A DNA stretch of 64,000 bases from NCBI RefSeq assembly GCF_000411975.1, contig NZ_ASXG01000124.1, positions 29,070 through 93,069 of the forward strand. Reading direction: 5' to 3'. The notes beneath the pieces are model-generated. The model worked only from the letters and a program-made list of their open reading frames with translations, searched no databases and was not told where the DNA came from. This DNA is from Amycolatopsis orientalis DSM 43388. Lineage in GTDB: Bacteria > Actinomycetota > Actinomycetes > Mycobacteriales > Pseudonocardiaceae. Made by a program: the position numbers and the translations under genes. How positions within the stretch are numbered: position 1 is the first letter of the stretch; each line of letters opens with the position of its first letter. This document shows, one piece after another, positions 60,955 to 64,000 of this stretch.

Positions 60955-62730
60955 ATGCATCGATACCGGTCTCACACATGCGGCGAGCTGCGTGCCACGG
61001 ACGTCGACAGTGATGTGCGGCTGTCGGGGTGGCTGCACAACCGGCGAGATCTTGGTGGTGTCATCTTCGTCGACCTACGCGACAACTCCGGCGTCGTGCA
61101 GCTTGTCGTTCGCTCGGACTCGCCGGCATACGAGCCGCTGAGCAACCTGCCGAAGGAGACCGTTCTTCGGGCCGATGGGCGTGTCCTGCGTCGCCTGGCC
61201 GAGAACGTCAATCCGGAGCTGCCGACGGGTGACATCGAGGTCCAGGTCAGCGAGATCGAGGTGCTCGGCACCTGCGATCCGTTGCCGTTCAGCGTCTTCC
61301 CCGAAGAGAAGGTGAACGAGGAGACCCGGCTCACCTATCGCTTCCTGGACCTTCGTCGCCAGCGGATGCATCGCAACATTTTGCTGCGTTCAGCTGTCAT
61401 TGCCAGCATTCGGCAGAAGATGACCGCGCGGGGGTTCCTTGATCTACAGACCCCTATCCTGTCGGCGACGAGCCCCGAGGGTGCCCGCGATTTCCTTGTG
61501 CCGTCCCGTACTCACGCGGGCAAGTTCTATGCGTTGCCACAGGCTCCCCAGCAGTTCAAGCAGCTGCTGATGGTCTCGGGCTTCGATCGTTACTTCCAGA
61601 TCGCGCCGTGTTTCCGTGACGAGGACAGCCGCGCCGATCGCTCGCCCGGCGAGTTCTACCAGCTTGACGTCGAGATGAGCTTCGCCGAACAGGAAGACGT
61701 CTTCCAGGTCATCGAGCAGGTCTTCGTGGAACTCTTCACCGAGTTCGCACCCGATCGGGAGACCACCTCACCGTTCCCGCGTATCGCGTACCGGGACTCA
61801 CTGGCCCGCTATGGCACCGACAAACCTGACCTTCGCGCCAAGCTCGAACTCGTCGACGTCACACATCTGTTCCACGACAGCGAGTTCCGCGCCTTCGCGG
61901 GCAAACACGTCCGGGCGCTGCCTGTACCCGGCTGCGGCAGCAAGCCGCGGTCGTTCTTCGACCAAATGGGCGCCTTCGCTGTCGAGCGCGGCGCTCAAGG
62001 CCTGGCCTGGGTGCGGATTGACGACAGTGGACAGCTCACAGGTCCGATCGCCAAGTTCCTCACCGAGAACGTCGCCCAGCAACTCATTGCCGAAGTCAAG
62101 GGCGAACCCGGGACCGCTGTGTTCTTCGGTGCCGGAGACGAAACCGATGTCGCCAAGGTCATGAGCGAGGTCCGCGTCGAAGCGGCCAAACGCGCCGACC
62201 TCTTCGAGGACAGCGCGTTCCGGTTCTGCTGGATCGTCGATTTTCCGATGTACGAGAAGAATGACGACGGCGCGATTGAGTTCAGCCATAACCCGTTCTC
62301 GATGCCGCAAGGCGGCCTCGAAGCCCTGAAGACCCAGGACCCTTTGGACATCCTCGCGTGGCAGTACGACATCGTCTGCAACGGCACTGAGCTCTCTTCG
62401 GGTGCGGTCCGTAACCACAGCCCCGAGGTCATGTACGAGGCATTCCGAATTGCGGGCTACCCCAAGGAACGGGTCGACCAGGAGTTCGGCGGCATGGTGC
62501 GCGCCTTTCACTACGGAGCTCCGCCTCACGCCGGCGTTGCTCCCGGTGTCGACCGCATCGTCATGTTGCTCGCGGACGAACCCAATATCCGTGAAACGAT
62601 CGCGTTCCCGCTTAACCAAAACGCTCAGGACCTGCTCATGGGTGCACCCACCGAGGTTGATGAGAATCGACTCAAGGAACTCCACCTGAGCGTGCGAAAG
62701 CCGCCGTCCAAGGGCGGCCAGACTCGCTGA
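60955..62730 (+). CDS. aspS: Aspartyl-tRNA synthetase, alphaproteobacterial-like, probable extra copy
   Basis: 591 residues from ATG 60955 (MHRYRSHTCGELRATDVD); ATG 60922 has the better ribosome site and would add 11 residues. Anticodon-binding OB fold, then class II core with motif 2 FRDEDSRADRSPGEFYQLDV and motif 3 HAGVAPGVDRIVMLL, and an inserted GAD domain (RPDLRAKLELVDVT-type region). The MHxYRxHTCGxLR opening and SPGEFYQLD, in place of QPEFTQ, match alphaproteobacterial AspRS rather than the usual actinobacterial enzyme. Complete and apparently functional. Divergent from the RiPP operon, so it may be a self-resistance copy. Confidence 0.92.
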   Translation: MHRYRSHTCGELRATDVDSDVRLSGWLHNRRDLGGVIFVDLRDNSGVVQLVVRSDSPAYEPLSNLPKETVLRADGRVLRRLAENVNPELPTGDIEVQVSEIEVLGTCDPLPFSVFPEEKVNEETRLTYRFLDLRRQRMHRNILLRSAVIASIRQKMTARGFLDLQTPILSATSPEGARDFLVPSRTHAGKFYALPQAPQQFKQLLMVSGFDRYFQIAPCFRDEDSRADRSPGEFYQLDVEMSFAEQEDVFQVIEQVFVELFTEFAPDRETTSPFPRIAYRDSLARYGTDKPDLRAKLELVDVTHLFHDSEFRAFAGKHVRALPVPGCGSKPRSFFDQMGAFAVERGAQGLAWVRIDDSGQLTGPIAKFLTENVAQQLIAEVKGEPGTAVFFGAGDETDVAKVMSEVRVEAAKRADLFEDSAFRFCWIVDFPMYEKNDDGAIEFSHNPFSMPQGGLEALKTQDPLDILAWQYDIVCNGTELSSGAVRNHSPEVMYEAFRIAGYPKERVDQEFGGMVRAFHYGAPPHAGVAPGVDRIVMLLADEPNIRETIAFPLNQNAQDLLMGAPTEVDENRLKELHLSVRKPPSKGGQTR

Positions 62731-63043
62731 GCTGGTGTGGCCAAAGCTGCCTGATCGACCCGATTGACCTTGTGACGGGAAGCGTGGGCAGCAGCCCGAC
62801 TTCCAGTCACTATTGGGGCGGCGTTGGCGGCAAAGTTGGACCGGCGGCGCGCTCACAGTCCCGACATGGTGAGTACGGCAGGGCGCTGCCGGTCCAGGTT
62901 ATCGCGGGCACGCCGCACGCCGCCCACAGCACGATCATGCCGCCGAAGTCGGTGGTAGCGCAGGGTGTCAGGGATGACGTGGTAGAGCGGCCGGAACAGC
63001 CCCGGCAGCCACAGCACGCCATCCGCTGACACCTTGCGCTCGT
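62731..63043. other. Intergenic region, possible tiny zinc-ribbon ORF on the minus strand
   Basis: 313 bp between aspS and the next gene. The minus strand has a short frame (62810-63022; inner Met at 62938, MIVLWAACGVPAITWTGSAL then SPCRDCERAAG) with a CxxC pair. It could be a small actinobacterial zinc-ribbon protein or chance sequence. No terminator hairpin was picked. Confidence 0.3.
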
Positions 63044-63457
63044 TCAGGCCGCCTCGTCATCGTCGGCGGGCGTGGCCGCGTCCGGGTTGAGCCACACCAG
63101 GCGAGCCCGGACGTGGCTGCCGAACTTGAACATCCGCAGCGCGTTCTCCGGGGCTTGCAGGCTCATCCGCAGCCCGCGTGTCACCGAGACGACCTCGGCG
63201 TGATCGGCGAAGGCCATGCCCCAGGCGGCGATCCTGCCGTCGACGCGCTCGCCGTATTCCTGCACCACGGCGAAGATCCTGGGTGCCTCGTCGGCGACCA
63301 ATTCCTCCAGGATCTCCGCGAACTCCGGCTCGTCGCACAGCGGTGTCAAGCTGGAGGGATCGGGCACTACCGCATCCAGCGGGTCACCGTGTTGTTCCCG
63401 CTGGTCACGGTCGTCAGGTTCGCGCGGCCAATCGGGGCGCGTCAGTGCTGTAGTCAT
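63044..63457 (-). CDS. Hypothetical actinobacterial protein
   Basis: 137 residues from ATG 63457 (MTTALTRPDWPREPDDRD). Hydrophilic N-terminus, then a folded domain: FAEILEELVADEAPRIFAVV, GERVDGRIAAWGMAFADHAE, VVSVTRGLRMSLQAPENAL. It looks like a recurrent small protein of Pseudonocardiales with no assigned function. It is in an operon-like row with two other small genes. Confidence 0.7.
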   Translation of the reverse strand: MTTALTRPDWPREPDDRDQREQHGDPLDAVVPDPSSLTPLCDEPEFAEILEELVADEAPRIFAVVQEYGERVDGRIAAWGMAFADHAEVVSVTRGLRMSLQAPENALRMFKFGSHVRARLVWLNPDAATPADDDEAA

Positions 63458-63508
63458 GCGTTGCCTCCATCCGTAACGGCTTCTTCCGGGTCCAGGGCCA
63501 GCCATCGG

Positions 63509-63745
63509 TTAGCCGCCCATCTGCCATCGCTGGTCGTCGGGGATTTGCGCGCCGTAGAGCACCAGGCAGGCGGCGCAGAGGACGCGCGGCGCGGCACGCT
63601 CGACGTGGCGAACGGGGATCGAGTGATCGCATAATGCCTGGTAGAAGGCTCGCGTCTGGTCGCTGACCTGCGCGGTGGGGAAGGCGTGCCAGGTGGCGTC
63701 GTAGGCCGACATCAGCCATTCGACGCCGGGCACGGGCGGGGTCAT
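63509..63745 (-). CDS. Hypothetical small protein with CxxC motif
   Basis: 78 residues from ATG 63745. VEWLMSAYDATWHAFPTAQV and RVLCAACLVLYGAQIPDDQR with a CAAC pair suggest a small zinc-binding or redox fold. The start overlaps the stop of the next upstream gene by ATGA. No family name recognised. Confidence 0.6.
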   Translation of the reverse strand: MTPPVPGVEWLMSAYDATWHAFPTAQVSDQTRAFYQALCDHSIPVRHVERAAPRVLCAACLVLYGAQIPDDQRWQMGG

Positions 63746-64000
63746 CGGGGACCGTCCGGATTGTTCGACGGACTGGGCGGCGCGTGACGGCGGGGCAGGT
63801 CGTTTGCGGGTGGGTCGGCGCTGCTCAGCAGCCAGTCCAGGGCGTTGACGGCATGCCCGGATCGGCGCTCGACTACGCGGCCGTGCTCGGCAGGTCGTTG
63901 GTAGTCGAAGGCGGCCTCGGCGCGGACGGCGTGAGCGAGTCCGTTGGGGCGAAGTGCGAGGCATTCCACGTATCCGGCGCGCACCCGCCACAGGCGGGGG
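63742..64000 (-). CDS. Hypothetical protein, 5' part beyond the window
   Basis: The minus-strand frame stays open from 63742 to the window edge and reads LWRVRAGYVECLALRPNGLA then HAVRAEAAFDYQRPAEHGRV. A GTG at 63984 could be a start but the frame continues upstream. The visible part is short, without named motifs. It couples to the downstream gene by ATGA. Confidence 0.5.
   Translation of the reverse strand, partial: PRLWRVRAGYVECLALRPNGLAHAVRAEAAFDYQRPAEHGRVVERRSGHAVNALDWLLSSADPPANDLPRRHAPPSPSNNPDGPR

Noticed and set aside
61798..62856. 352-codon minus-strand frame opposite aspS
   Set aside because: Antisense of motifs 2/3 and the GAD region of a clear AspRS.
1..64000. tRNA and rRNA genes
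   Set aside because: None recognised by eye on either strand; a covariance-model scan would be needed to exclude a tRNA.

Overview
The window is high-GC DNA from an actinomycete. The CRISPR repeat type, GTG starts, dense ATGA/GTGA coupling, IS1380/IS66 elements and a dnd island laid out as in Streptomyces (dndA divergent from dndBCDE) all fit. A member of the Pseudonocardiaceae is my best guess, but no rRNA or marker gene is present to prove it. Apart from a few possible housekeeping genes, this is accessory DNA: defence systems, a catabolic operon, two biosynthetic loci and transposon scars.

Layout. (1) 1-9683: type I-E CRISPR-Cas, with the 3' part of cas3, then casA-casB-cas7-cas5-cas6e-cas1-cas2 in one coupled operon, a leader, and an array of 33 identical 28-nt repeats. 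A short Argonaute-like remnant abuts the array end. (2) 10115-11981: a three-gene membrane operon around a cytochrome b N-terminal domain protein. (3) 11963-13562: decayed arsC, ACR3 and IS1380 transposase remnants. (4) 13691-21224: a GntR/FCD regulator divergent from a catabolic operon (class III CoA-transferase, hydantoinase A and B, isochorismatase-fold amidohydrolase, HMG-CoA-lyase-like enzyme), with two copies of an 11-bp operator-like motif between them. (5) 21702-27775: a compact orphan polyketide/fatty-acid-like operon (ACP, KS, KR, a thioesterase-KS fusion, an acyl-CoA oxidase-like flavoprotein). (6) 27945-49175: a DNA phosphorothioation island. dndA and dndBCDE plus a linked methyltransferase make up the modification half. 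An oppositely oriented five-gene module follows (sigma/alphaCTD-like protein, PLD-helicase, small protein, SMC-like ATPase, small partner), then a second module (HTH protein, GIY-YIG, GHKL ATPase, DGQHR protein). Damaged copies of the methyltransferase gene flank the first module. (7) 49481-52587: a decayed histidine phosphatase and a GNAT gene cleanly split by an intact IS66-type element, whose 8-bp target duplication and reading-frame continuity are visible. (8) 52625-62730: a RiPP locus. A GTG-start leader-type precursor with a strong Shine-Dalgarno is followed by a hairpin and then a chain of overlapping genes: a borosin-type backbone N-methyltransferase, a PhyH-type dioxygenase, TfuA, YcaO, an unknown protein, a DUF7059-like methyltransferase and another unknown. 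A divergent aspartyl-tRNA synthetase that looks alphaproteobacterial sits on the other side of the precursor promoter region. (9) 63044-64000: small actinobacterial hypotheticals.

The most exciting candidate is region 8. It pairs a split-borosin methyltransferase, whose catalytic Tyr/Arg/Tyr spacing I can see, with a TfuA-YcaO thioamidation pair and a precursor in trans. That predicts a backbone N-methylated, thioamidated peptide, and the extra AspRS suggests a self-resistance target. The second candidate is region 6, where a complete phosphorothioation gene set lacks dndFGH but carries two other modules that could be its restriction arm. All calls come from reading the sequence; no database search was run.
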